Positions 1 to 9,642 of a DNA stretch of 64,000 nt are shown here, piece by piece. This DNA is from Xanthostigma xanthostigma (taxonomy: Eukaryota > Arthropoda > Insecta > Raphidioptera > Raphidiidae), in the NCBI GenBank assembly GCA_963575645.1, contig OY754470.1, positions 10,300,501-10,364,500 of the forward strand. Direction: 5' to 3'. Each line of letters starts with the position of its first letter. Positions within the stretch are counted from its first letter, which is position 1. Under the pieces are notes generated by a model. The model did no database searches. It was given only the letters and a program-made list of their open reading frames with translations, and was not told where the DNA came from. The position numbers were made by a program, and so were the translations under genes.

Positions 1-1180
1 ACGTTGGGCGAATATGTTTTTATTTATTTTTTTATTTTCCACATTGCTTTCTTCTAAGGCTTACATTTAAATTTATTTTAATTTTATTTACGACTAATTA
101 AAATTAAATAAATCTAATTAATAGCTCATTTAAAAACTGTTATAACTATAGGGCCTTATATAAAAATAATTATTCCACAATGTTTTTAATTAAATATTTA
201 TTATATTTTATTAATTACAGTAATTATTGATTTAAAAGAAATTTATTGCTTAAAAATTGTATAAATACTGCTTTTTATCGACAAAAACTTTTGAACGGTA
301 ACTCCGATCATCATGAAATTTGAACACAACATTCATATCGGTAAACTATGTGCGTACTCATGTCCCTCCCTTCCCCATTCGTTCTTTTGCACCCGGGTGA
401 AACCGGACGGGACCGCTAGTTTGTAATAAATAACGTCTGTCACAATAACATGAAATCGGTTTACTTTGAGCTTCTTAAAGTGTCTAATCGGTACAACACT
501 ATTACGTAAGTTGACTTCCCGGCTTTGACATTGTTCTAGGAAGAAATAGACCTTTACGTAATCTCCTAAGCTACATGCGTGTCTATCCATAAGTACGTCG
601 ATTAACGTCTCAAGTAGGTACACTGGCGGTTGTTCTTATACTCTGAAAACTTTATAACCTATTCTGAATTAGTCAGATGAATTTTGATCCACGTTAATAA
701 TAAACTTGACATATTATCTCCTATTCACCAAAGTAGCGCGTGATACAGATAAGGACTAAAAAAACTCATAATACATTTAAAAAAAAATTCGCAACGTTAA
801 ACTCATATTTACTCACAACAGCTCTATTCAGATCTCTCTGCGAACAGTAATGGAACCGTCACAGTCAAGCACAGTAGCTAAAACAAAACTTTATTGGTTT
901 GGGAACACGTTTAGCTACTGCGCATGACTGTGGCGGTTCTGATAGGCTATTGATTATGCGATATAAAAAGGAACTAAGACGTTCACGGAATCGAAGAAAA
1001 AACCGCAGAGTACTATTAAATTAAAGGGTGGAAATTGGAGATAGGGGTGTAAATGCACCCTTTTCAATTTTTTCAATATATCTCGCAAACGAAGCACAAT
1101 TTTGATATACTTTATATGAAACTTTTTGTAGAAAATTGAAATTCCCACCGGAATGGGTTATTTAATAAATTTTAAAACAT
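1..1180. other. AT-rich non-coding stretch, no gene recognised
   Basis: Nothing here reads as an exon or RNA gene. At about 390-421 the minus strand carries 'actagcggtcccgtccgg' followed by 'tttcacccgggtgc'. This resembles the 'tactag...acccg' starts of insect non-LTR repeats seen again near 14325, 31597, 34182 and 38733, so a truncated dispersed repeat is likely. A 96-codon minus frame at 333-623 lies over it and shows no recognisable domain. Confidence 0.5.
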
Positions 1181-1224
1181 ATTTTCGACCCAGTATTTTA
1201 AAGAAAATTATTTTGTATATTATA

Positions 1225-1608
1225 CACACGATTATTTACAAAAAGTTATTTATGTAAAACCAGATTTATATAATTGCACTCAATGGTTTACACAGCTCAT
1301 TTATCTTCTATCTTAGCAGTTACTTCGGCCTTGCTGTACCGACTGAACAATTTATTTCACAGTTGTCTGTAATCCACTGTACGTACGCGCTGCAACTAAC
1401 TAACTGACTTGCCAACCACTCCGCTCGCATTTTATAGCTTCGTTCCCCGCCTGTCGAATGTTCTAGAAGCATCTCAACTTTTATTACATGCATTGCCTTC
1501 TCTAGGCAATTCTATGAAGGTCGGGTTTTTACCTGCTTTCCATTGTTGTTGTTGTCGTGGTCTGGAACATTCTATGGAACACATCGTCCCAACAGGGAGC
1601 ACGCAACA
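1225..1608 (-). mobile_element. Truncated gypsy-type solo LTR (diverged sister of 32241-32669)
   Basis: Read on the minus strand from 1608, this begins TGTTGCGTGC and follows the LTR at 32241-32669 block by block. Shared blocks are 'ttgggacga', 'gaaagcaggta', 'tctagaacattcga', 'gaagctataaaatgcga', a TCAGT-type initiator and 'atctggttttacataaat'. Similarity ends near 1225, so the 3' end is missing. TATA box, initiator and AATAAA in that order mark it as an LTR. No internal retroelement sequence adjoins it. The 70-codon plus-strand frame at 1409-1621 is an antisense by-product. Confidence 0.7.
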
Positions 1609-1639
1609 ATATAATCAGTAGCCTAATTCTCAAAAATAA

Positions 1640-2900
1640 TTCTATGTTCCTGTACACCATTTAGAAATAAAGAATGGCGACAGACATTTGTAGAAGCACT
1701 ACTGAACGAAATTCTTATTTCAAGTAAATAATAACTTTGATAGCTAAGTGCCTCCTTGTCTCAACTCATCTATGTAATAATAGTCCAATAGAACTGGATC
1801 TACATAAAATTACATCGTTTGCTTCCAATGGCGATGTTTTACTGCCAGTTATACTCCGTAAATAGCATCATTTAACATTTAAATGCTCACCAACAATGGA
1901 TTGTCTTATGTTTTAATGTCTTCAAACAAAACAATATCGCATATACAGTTTCATTTTGAAACATAACTAAAGCATTCCTGCGCTTGTTGAAATTATCCCA
2001 AGACGTTACAAAGTGGAAGAACGACTCGTTTACTATAATGAGTCAAAAAATTAAACCAAATACAAGGGCATCAAAAATAAACATTATTTCTAGGGCAATT
2101 ATTTCAGGACAAATTTGTAGCTATAGTTCTAAAGAGCCGATCGCGGCCGTTTACAATTTTTTTTTAATCTGAACTTTTCTATTCCTTAATATTTACTCTA
2201 GGGCAGCATGCTGGCCTTTGAATGATACTCTTGTAGGTTCTAATACCTACCCCGCTTATGGAAATTTTGTGATGCCTGTGTGACGGTCGTTTTTTAAGCT
2301 TATTTTGGTATTCTTTTTTGACGAACATTGAAAATAAAAAAGTTTTAGTTAAATTGATGACTACACATGTGCTAAATCTATTATAAAAATTTCAAAGCAA
2401 TCGGTCTAACCGTTTTTGAGATATCGTGAACACCAGTTAGAAAAACATGAAGTTTAAATACGATCTACACTAAGAAATCTTTACTTACCATTAATATGCT
2501 ATGCCTGACCTATATAAAACTCTTCCTTCTTCCTCTTGGAAGCGACCTTCTAAATCTCTCTCTATACATGTATTTATTAGTGTACACATGCCTCAGGTAA
2601 CAAATCGAAGACTCACAATAGGCCCCACTCCTCCGAGCTCTCAACTAAGCGCTCCGAACAGCTTAACTGCTGTAACTTCCAACGACTTCGAATATTGTAA
2701 AATAATTTTACCTACATATTCGACACATGTTTAGGAATTAATTTATGCCAAAAAAATCGATTATTTCAACATATCACACTTTAATTTGATGTAACTAGTC
2801 GCTATGACTTTAGGTGTCGAGTGTCTGTAATCTACAATAAATAAATTAATAATTACTGAAGATAAATTTTAATTACATATTTTAACAATTATTATTACCT
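1640..2900. other. Non-coding stretch, no gene recognised
   Basis: Open frames of 62 and 77 codons (1984-2172, 2501-2734) have no recognisable domain or coding character. The block at about 2385-2432 ('caaagcaatcggtctaacc', 'gtttttgagatatcgtg') resembles text common in insect non-LTR repeats, so part of this may be an old transposon. Confidence 0.45.
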
Positions 2901-2908
2901 ATTATTTT

Positions 2909-2996
2909 ATTCAACATATTTATTAACGTAAGTTTGTAACATGAATATTATTTAATTCAACACATTTATTAATTTAAGTTTTTTAACATGAACACT
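2909..2996. repeat. Two-copy tandem repeat, period 46 bp
   Basis: 'attcaacatatttattaa' at 2909 recurs as 'attcaacacatttattaa' at 2955. Each is followed by a related 'taagttt...taacatgaa' tail. It is a local duplication of AT-rich DNA. Confidence 0.6.
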
Positions 2997-3344
2997 AGTT
3001 CCTAGTTCATACGCTCCGCTGCCATCTTGCCTCTGTTTCTCAGGGTACACCAGTAGCGGCATGGATTTTTAAGACGTAGTGTTACAATATGAAATTAAAA
3101 AAATATATTCTTTTTTAAACGCTTTATATTAGCTTGGGTTGTAACTAACTATGTATGTATGTATGCATGTAACGGAATCTTTGAGCATAATTTTCACCAA
3201 TTTCCCGAAGTCTGATTAATTTGAAACTTTGCATACGTATCAAGGACCGATGACAATGCAATAATTTGATAACAGTTTCCCATTATCCTTATTAGGACCC
3301 CCAGGATTAATAAATTCTTTTATAGATCCTCAAACTAAAAAGTG

Positions 3345-3573
3345 AAAAATAAAATATAGTTTAAAAAAAACTAAAAAACACGCTTTATATCGAACTAAAA
3401 AGTAAAAAATAATTTTTTTAAAATAAGCTTAAAAAGCGTTGGGCGCTCGATGTACGAAAATGTGGAACAAAGCGCCCCACGCTTTTTAAGCTTATTTTAA
3501 AAAAATTATTTTTTACTTTTTAGTTCGATATAAAGCGTGTTTTTTAGTTTTTTTTAAACTATATTTTATTTTT
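3345..3573. mobile_element. Foldback (hairpin) element with arms of about 102 bp
   Basis: The left arm (3345-3446) and right arm (3471-3573) are near-perfect reverse complements around a loop of about 24 nt. The arms pair from 'aaaaataaaatatagt' at the outer edge to 'aaaaagcgttgggcgct' / 'agcgccccacgcttttt' at the inner edge, with one obvious mismatch plus a single-base length difference. Upstream sequence (3150-3344: a gtat run, 'acggaatctttgagcataa') may belong to the same larger repeat. The high arm identity suggests recent formation. No target duplication was resolved. Confidence 0.8.
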
Positions 3574-3599
3574 TTCGTTATATTAACCAACTCAATATT

Positions 3600-4685
3600 T
3601 TAAAATACACTACATATAAAAATCAACTCTTAGAATATAAGTAAAGTTAGTCCGATTTTTACTTATTTTCTCCCCTGGTACCTGTAAATCGGCCGTCTAA
3701 CCAGCTTTGCAGGTATGCTGATATTCAATGTACACATGAACACTACTCAAAACTCCACATTTTGTCTTTCACAAAATAAAGTACGTCACTCTGGCAGCTC
3801 CGGGAACTTTGGACTATAATGCAAACATTTAGCTTCCTTCACAAAATGTTAGTTGTAGAGCCGATATTGCCCGAGGAAGGTTTGCTGAACTGTTTCCATG
3901 ATAAAAATGTGAGTTTTAAAAATAAAAATAAAAAACACTTTTCTTTTTAATAAATAAAGGATCGTTTGAACACATGAAACCAATTCAGAAGCTCCACGAG
4001 AGCATCTTTTATTAGTAGCCACGGGCACTTAAATGTCTTAAGACGGCCCTGAGTAGAAGATAATGTTTTCTCAACTCGTTCGACTGTAAGCTATTGTAAT
4101 AACATCAAGTATTTCGAGTAGGTATGTATTATTAATATTATTATCATATAGCTAAAATCTATTAAAAGGAGGTATTAATATTCAAACGCATGAGGGAAAT
4201 CTGCACAAACTTTACAAATTTTCGTTGATGCGTAGCAATTATTCTGGCTTTCTCGGAATAAAATATTTAAACCTTGTGACATTTCCGCACACACTGTCAA
4301 AATTTTGCGACAAACTCATGTGTCACGGCGTGAATAAAACTTTCTGCTCTAGGTAGATAGATTGTGTATTATAGATGCTCAACAGCTAACGCCATCCCTG
4401 CTCTAGGCTGCGTATAATCTTTGATATAATTAATAAAAATCTCATTGAATTCTCAGTTTATTTTGAAATCTATACGTAGTCACAAAGTAAAAATGTATGA
4501 ATTATCAAAACCTTCATTTTGAAGTATTCCGAATATTTGTTTAAAGTTAATTCTTTAAATACCATAATTTATGGACATTATTTTTATTAGGAAACTTTTA
4601 AGGTGTTTTTTAAAATCATATCAAAGTTGCAATCCGTTTCCATAAGTTTATTATTAAACTTATCTCCGTAATTGAGTATAGGCTT
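3600..4685. other. Non-coding stretch, no gene recognised
   Basis: AT-rich sequence between the foldback and the copia insertion. I see no exon, RNA gene or delimited transposon. It supplies the ATTTC target site (4686-4690) into which copia inserted. Confidence 0.4.
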
Positions 4686-4690
4686 ATTTC

Positions 4691-4923
4691 TGTTATACTT
4701 GCCGCAGTTATACAGATTTAATAAGAAAAATATGTAATTGCAAAAATAAGTTTTATTCAGATAATTATTATAATAACGTTTTAATTCACAAAAACAAAAA
4801 TCAATTCAAGTATATAACTTACAAATCAAATCATTTTATACTATTATACAGTTACATAATGTTAGCTTGGATTATGAAACTACAGTAATTGTAGTACTGA
4901 CGACTAATACATTTTATTTAACA
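4691..4923 (-). repeat. 3' LTR of the copia element
   Basis: 233 bp, identical to 8838-9070. It starts TGTTATACTTG and ends TTTATTTAACA on the plus strand. As the 3' LTR it supplies transcript polyadenylation; an AATAAAAC lies in the minus-strand sense. The left target duplication ATTTC is at 4686-4690. Confidence 0.97.
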
Positions 4924-4933
4924 CTCCTCCTCA
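4924..4933 (-). promoter_or_regulatory. Polypurine tract for plus-strand priming
   Basis: On the minus strand this reads TGAGGAGGAG directly against the 3' LTR, the expected position and composition of the RNase H-resistant primer. The TGA stop codon of the polyprotein (4931-4933) forms its first three bases, so coding sequence runs right up to the LTR. Confidence 0.85.
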
Positions 4934-7900
4934 ATTATTGTCGTTTAACAATCCAATGCTATGTCTAAATTTTACAAAATACCCTTTTCCCAAACTTTTT
5001 GTCATGATGTCGGCATTTTGTTCAGTTGTGTTTATATATGTTATTTTAACAAAACCCTTTTCAATTATGTCCTTCAGAAAATTTTGTTTAATCAGAACAT
5101 GCTTTAGTCTTGATTGTTGCTTATTAAGATTTGTAGCGATTTGAATGCATGCCTGATTATCTTCAAATATTTCAGTTGGTTTAATATCTACGAGTCCAAT
5201 ATCACTTAGCAATTTTTGTAACCATAGACATTCTGTAACTGCTGTTGTCAACGCCATATATTCTGCTTCTGCAGATGACAATGCTACATTACATTGTTTC
5301 TTGGTACTCCAGGATACTGTCGAATTAAATACCTTGAATAAAAGTCCACTTGTTGACTTTCTATCATTTACGTCACCTCCCCAATCTGCATCACAGAATC
5401 CAATCAATGTTGAAGCATTTTGATCACTTGCATCGTAAACTAGCTTTAAATCTTTTGTTAATTTTAAATATCTCAAAATTCTTTTTGCCTGGTTCCAATG
5501 CTCTTCATTTGCGTTTTGCTGAAATCGACTAAAATAATTTGCTGAGAAATTTATATCAGGTCGTGTGCACATTGCTAAATACATGAAACATCCAATTAGT
5601 TCTCTATATGGTTTTTGTGTGTAATTGGTTTCTGCCTTTTCTAAACGTAAATTCTTTTCTATCGGTGTTGATATTCCTTTACAATCAATCATGTTAAATT
5701 TCTTCAGTAATTTATTAATGTACTCCTCCTGACTTAAATAAATAATCTGTTTTTCCTTTTGTCTTTCTATCTTTATTCCCAGGAAAAGTTTAACTTCTTC
5801 CAAATCTTTCATTTCAAATTCCATATTTAGCTTGTCTTTTATTTGTTTTATTTCATCTTTATTATCACCAATTATTAATAAATCATCCACGTAAATAAGT
5901 ATAAAGATTTTTGTGTTTTGTATCAGTCTCTTATATAAGCATGGGTCACTTTCCATTCGCTCAAAATTCATTTTTAACATTAGGTTATTAAAAAGTTCAT
6001 TCCAACCTTTTGAAGCTTGTTTTAGACCATATAAATTTTTATTTAATTTGCAGACTCTGTTATCCTTTTCAAATCCTTCCGGTTGCTTCATATAAATTGT
6101 TTCCTTCAGTTCCCCATTTAAGAAGGCGGTTTTCACGTCCATATGGTGAATAAAATATTTAAATTTATTTGCAATTGATAAAAGTGTGCGAATTGTTGTC
6201 ATTTTTGCGACAGGAGCATAAGTTTCATTATAATCAAAGCCTTGTCTTTGACTATACCCTTTCGCCACTAGACGCGCTTTATATCTTTCAGAATTTTCGT
6301 TTTCATTTCTTTTAATACTAAATATCCATTTACAATCAATAGCTTTTCTTCCAACGGGTAATTCTGTTAATGTCCAGGTTTCATTTTTAATTAATGCGTT
6401 TAATTCTTCATTTATTGCAGTTTCCCATTTTTCTTGATCATGTCTTCCTTTAATTTCACTTATATTTCTCGGTAAATCTTCTACAAATAATTCAGCGCTC
6501 AAAGCTAATGCATTATACGTTGTCATATCATAATCTTGATGCCAAATAGGCGGCTTCCTTATTCGTTTTTCTTTCTTAGTTTCTTCTTTATTTTCTTCAA
6601 TTTTGAAAGTATCGTTTTCTTTTCTATTTTTCAATTCATTTTCGTCTTGTTCTTCTTTTATATCTCTTCTGATTTCAGAACTTGTTTTATAATTTTCATA
6701 GTGTGAGGTCTCATCAAATATTACATTTCTGGCTGTTATAATATTTCTTCGTTGAGGATCCCACAGTCGATATCCGTTTGGACAATATCCCACCATAATT
6801 AATTTATTACATTTAGCATCAAATTTGTCTCGTCTTTGTTCTTGCACATACGAATACGCTATACATCCAAAAATTTTAAGTTTTCTTATATCCGGTTTCT
6901 GTTTATACCATAATTCTGACGGTGTGCTTGAACTATTATTTTGTTGTAGAGCTTGAGTTGGACTACGATTTATGATATAGGCCGCTGTACGAATAGCTTC
7001 TCCCCATAAAAATTTAGGTACTCGTCCTTCTTTTACCATTGCTCTTGACTTTTCCAGCAGTGTTCTGTTGAATCTTTCAGCAACTCCATTTTGCTGAGGA
7101 TTGTACGGTATTGTAAATTCTATTTTTATTCCATTTATTTTACAGAATTCTGAAAATGCATTTGAATTATATTCGCCTCCATTATCAGCACGTAGTCTTG
7201 AAATTTTTGTTTCAAAGTGTGTTTCCACTGCAGCTTTATATTCTTGAAAAAATTTGAATACTTCACTTTTATTTTCCAACAAATAAACAATTATAAAATG
7301 CGTATAATCGTCTATAAACGTTACGAAATATTTCTTTTTATCCCATGTTGTAGGGCTGATTGGTCCACAAACATCGGTATGGATTAATTCTAGAGGTCTA
7401 CGTGATCTTCTTTTATTATTTGTATAATACGGTAGTCTTGACATTTTAGATTTAACGCATACTTCACAGAAATTCATATCTTTTCTACACGAATCTGGTA
7501 CACCATCCGCAAGATTTTCATTAAAAAGGTTAATTATTGAATTATTATTCAAATGTCCAAATCGTTTGTGCCAAATTTCCAGACTATTGTTGGTTGCCGC
7601 AATGTTACATGTTTGCGTCTCCATTTTAAAATCTATTTCATATAATTTGTCCCTTCTTTGTCCTCTCGCATGTAGTATATTTCCTTTTTTTATGTTAACA
7701 GTCTGATTCTCAAATACTATTCCGAAACCCAACTCTTCAAGTCTTTTTACTGATAATAAATTGCATTTTAAATTTGGTATATATAACACATTTCCAATTA
7801 TTATTCTTCTTCCATTAACATTTGAAATAACTGTTATATCGCCTCTTTCATTCGCAGTTAGAATTTCACCATGTTTCGCTACAGCAATTTCAATCGGTTT

Positions 7901-8821
7901 TTCTAGTTCCACTAGCTTGCTAAAATATTTCGGATTGTTCACCATGTGATCAGAAGCACCTGAATCTACATACCATCTAATCTTGTCTTTAACTTCATTG
8001 TTTTCGTTTGAATTCGCAACAAAACAGATATCTTGATCACTTCTTCCGCAAGCATTAGCTGATTCCTGAGAATATCTAGAATTTTTATTGTCAAATCTTC
8101 TTCGAAAACGACAGTCAGCTCGCTTGTGCCCAAATTTTCCACAATTATAACATTTGTATTTGAATTTTGATTTGGTATTAAACGCAGTTGAGTCGTTTTG
8201 ATTTTTCACTTCATCTTTGTTTTCCCGCTTTTTGTACTCATCTAATAATCTCGATTTTACAAAATCTAATGTAAGTCTGGATTGATCCGTTGTTTCCAGT
8301 GCTGTAACGACTGCATCATATGATTTTGGCAAACTTAAAAGTAAGTGACATACTATATCAGTCTGTTCTAGTTCCGCGCCCGATGATTTTAATTCCCGAA
8401 TTAATTTTGTGAAATTTAATAGGTAAACGCTCATATCCTCCGTTTCGTTATATTTCATTGTTAGTAACTGTTTCCTTATGAACAACTGATTTGCAATACT
8501 CTTCCTTTCATATATTTCTTTTAGTGTTCCATATATGTCTTTTGCAGTAGTTTTTTCTTTTATGTGTTCCAGCTGATTATCCGCTATGTGATTTATTAAA
8601 ACTGTTTTACATTTCTTTTCTCCTTTGCTAATAGACTCAATTAATCTTTGTTTTACTGTTCGATCCTCTTCATTTATTTCCGTTATTAGTTCCTCTGAAT
8701 ACTTTTCCACATGTCGTTTCAAATTTTGTTGTTCCAGGATGGCTTCCATTCGAAACCTCCAATTTCCATAATTCGTTCCATCAAACAAAGCAATTCGGTA
8801 TTTTTCTTCTTCTGCATCCAT
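4931..8821 (-). CDS. Copia gag-pol polyprotein (Gag, protease, integrase, RT, RNase H)
   Basis: One uninterrupted frame. The longest reading starts at 8833 (1300 aa), but that ATG lies inside the primer-binding site. The ATG at 8821 (MDAEEE, residue 5) is the more likely start. Domains, numbered on the 1300-aa reading: Gag 1-280 with a CCHC knuckle (C228, C231, H236, C241); aspartic protease DSGAS at 290-294; integrase with HHCC finger (H422, H427, C456, C459) and D487, D550, E586, the last two separated by 35 residues; copia-type IFGCIAY at 654-660; reverse transcriptase about 800-1050 with D899 and YVDD 981-984; RNase H about 1140-1270 with DADW 1148-1151, E1189 and D1225. The order integrase before RT defines Ty1/copia. 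The last RNase H motif reads KHVLIKQ (1244-1250), with Leu where the family normally has Asp. Gag and Pol would be matured by the internal protease in virus-like particles. Confidence 0.95.
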   Translation of the reverse strand: MDAEEEKYRIALFDGTNYGNWRFRMEAILEQQNLKRHVEKYSEELITEINEEDRTVKQRLIESISKGEKKCKTVLINHIADNQLEHIKEKTTAKDIYGTLKEIYERKSIANQLFIRKQLLTMKYNETEDMSVYLLNFTKLIRELKSSGAELEQTDIVCHLLLSLPKSYDAVVTALETTDQSRLTLDFVKSRLLDEYKKRENKDEVKNQNDSTAFNTKSKFKYKCYNCGKFGHKRADCRFRRRFDNKNSRYSQESANACGRSDQDICFVANSNENNEVKDKIRWYVDSGASDHMVNNPKYFSKLVELEKPIEIAVAKHGEILTANERGDITVISNVNGRRIIIGNVLYIPNLKCNLLSVKRLEELGFGIVFENQTVNIKKGNILHARGQRRDKLYEIDFKMETQTCNIAATNNSLEIWHKRFGHLNNNSIINLFNENLADGVPDSCRKDMNFCEVCVKSKMSRLPYYTNNKRRSRRPLELIHTDVCGPISPTTWDKKKYFVTFIDDYTHFIIVYLLENKSEVFKFFQEYKAAVETHFETKISRLRADNGGEYNSNAFSEFCKINGIKIEFTIPYNPQQNGVAERFNRTLLEKSRAMVKEGRVPKFLWGEAIRTAAYIINRSPTQALQQNNSSSTPSELWYKQKPDIRKLKIFGCIAYSYVQEQRRDKFDAKCNKLIMVGYCPNGYRLWDPQRRNIITARNVIFDETSHYENYKTSSEIRRDIKEEQDENELKNRKENDTFKIEENKEETKKEKRIRKPPIWHQDYDMTTYNALALSAELFVEDLPRNISEIKGRHDQEKWETAINEELNALIKNETWTLTELPVGRKAIDCKWIFSIKRNENENSERYKARLVAKGYSQRQGFDYNETYAPVAKMTTIRTLLSIANKFKYFIHHMDVKTAFLNGELKETIYMKQPEGFEKDNRVCKLNKNLYGLKQASKGWNELFNNLMLKMNFERMESDPCLYKRLIQNTKIFILIYVDDLLIIGDNKDEIKQIKDKLNMEFEMKDLEEVKLFLGIKIERQKEKQIIYLSQEEYINKLLKKFNMIDCKGISTPIEKNLRLEKAETNYTQKPYRELIGCFMYLAMCTRPDINFSANYFSRFQQNANEEHWNQAKRILRYLKLTKDLKLVYDASDQNASTLIGFCDADWGGDVNDRKSTSGLLFKVFNSTVSWSTKKQCNVALSSAEAEYMALTTAVTECLWLQKLLSDIGLVDIKPTEIFEDNQACIQIATNLNKQQSRLKHVLIKQNFLKDIIEKGFVKITYINTTEQNADIMTKSLGKGYFVKFRHSIGLLNDNN

Positions 8822-8822
8822 T

Positions 8823-8837
8823 CCTGGGCCCATAACC
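8823..8837 (-). promoter_or_regulatory. Primer-binding site, half-tRNA-iMet type
   Basis: Immediately inside the 5' LTR the minus strand reads GGTTATGGGCCCAGG. From family knowledge this matches the Drosophila copia site, which pairs with the anticodon-arm side of initiator methionine tRNA cut to a half-molecule rather than with the tRNA 3' end. The ATG in this site opens the longer polyprotein reading and is probably not used. Confidence 0.8.
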
Positions 8838-9070
8838 TGTTATACTTGCCGCAGTTATACAGATTTAATAAGAAAAATATGTAATTGCAAAAATAAGTTT
8901 TATTCAGATAATTATTATAATAACGTTTTAATTCACAAAAACAAAAATCAATTCAAGTATATAACTTACAAATCAAATCATTTTATACTATTATACAGTT
9001 ACATAATGTTAGCTTGGATTATGAAACTACAGTAATTGTAGTACTGACGACTAATACATTTTATTTAACA
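8838..9070 (-). repeat. 5' LTR of the copia element (promoter LTR)
   Basis: 233 bp, identical to the other LTR. On the minus strand a TATAAAA lies at 8987-8981 and an AATAAAAC at 8904-8897. These are consistent with a U3 promoter and an R/U5 polyadenylation signal. The right target duplication ATTTC is at 9071-9075. Confidence 0.95.
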
Positions 9071-9237
9071 ATTTCAATAGGATACATGCTTGAAATTAGT
9101 TAAGATCTGAAAAACATTGAACGATTCAGTGAATGAACTACTTAAAACAATATAACGTGACGTCAAAAGTCATATTTTTGTGAGAGTCACGCTGACGTAA
9201 GTATTGAAAATAAATAATTGTTAGTAGAAGTTTTGTT

Positions 9238-9632
9238 CCAAAAATATGTATTGAAGGATATTTGTTTGGTTGAGGAACAAGTTTGAAATAAACTTTACCA
9301 GAGTATCGCTTGTAACCAACGTTTCGAAAAATATATAATTTTATCATCAGGCCCTATGAACATGTATCTTAATCGTTACATTTAATATAATTTCGATTTC
9401 TAAATTACAGTAAATCTGATCTATAATGTATTTACTGTAATTTAGAAATCGAAATAATATTAAATGTAATACATGTTCATAGGCCCTGATAATGAAAATA
9501 TATTTTTCGAATTGTTGGCCACAAGCGATACTCTGGTAAAGCTTATTTCAAACTTGTTCCGCAACCAAAAAAAATCTCCTTCAATACAAAATAAATAAAT
9601 TATTGGGTTTTAACAATTCGTTCAATGTTTTA
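9238..9632 (-). mobile_element. Foldback element F1 with hammerhead/Penelope-like core
   Basis: Arms of about 150-165 bp (about 9243-9410 and 9427-9590) pair around 9418; an inner part is 'atttctaaattacagtaaat' and its inverse. The 10-bp direct repeat AAGTTTTGTT (9228-9237 and 9633-9642) delimits the insertion. On the minus strand, CTGATGA (9350-9344) and CGAAAC (9326-9321) are separated by an AT-rich stem, as in a hammerhead core. The mirrored copy at 9486-9513 is degraded. An unpaired tail (about 9590-9632) lies 5' of the left arm in core orientation, the same plan as F2-F4. Confidence 0.65.
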
Positions 9633-9642
9633 AAGTTTTGTT

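Larger units (their letters stand above)
4691..9070 (-). mobile_element. Complete Ty1/copia LTR retrotransposon
   Basis: All parts of an intact copia-type element are present. There are two 233-bp LTRs (TG...CA) with no difference on direct comparison, flanked by the 5-bp duplication ATTTC (4686-4690 and 9071-9075). On the minus strand the order is 5' LTR (8838-9070), primer-binding site, a single gag-pol frame, purine tract and 3' LTR (4691-4923). Total length is 4380 bp, compact for the superfamily. Identical LTRs plus an open frame imply a very recent insertion and possible activity, although one RNase H residue is unusual (see the polyprotein). It is the only undamaged autonomous element in the window. 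Confidence 0.97.

Noticed and set aside
1409..1621. 70-codon plus frame
   Set aside because: Lies antisense to the LTR copy at 1225-1608; explained by the repeat.
4938..7949. Plus-strand frames within the copia element
   Set aside because: Antisense shadows of the polyprotein.
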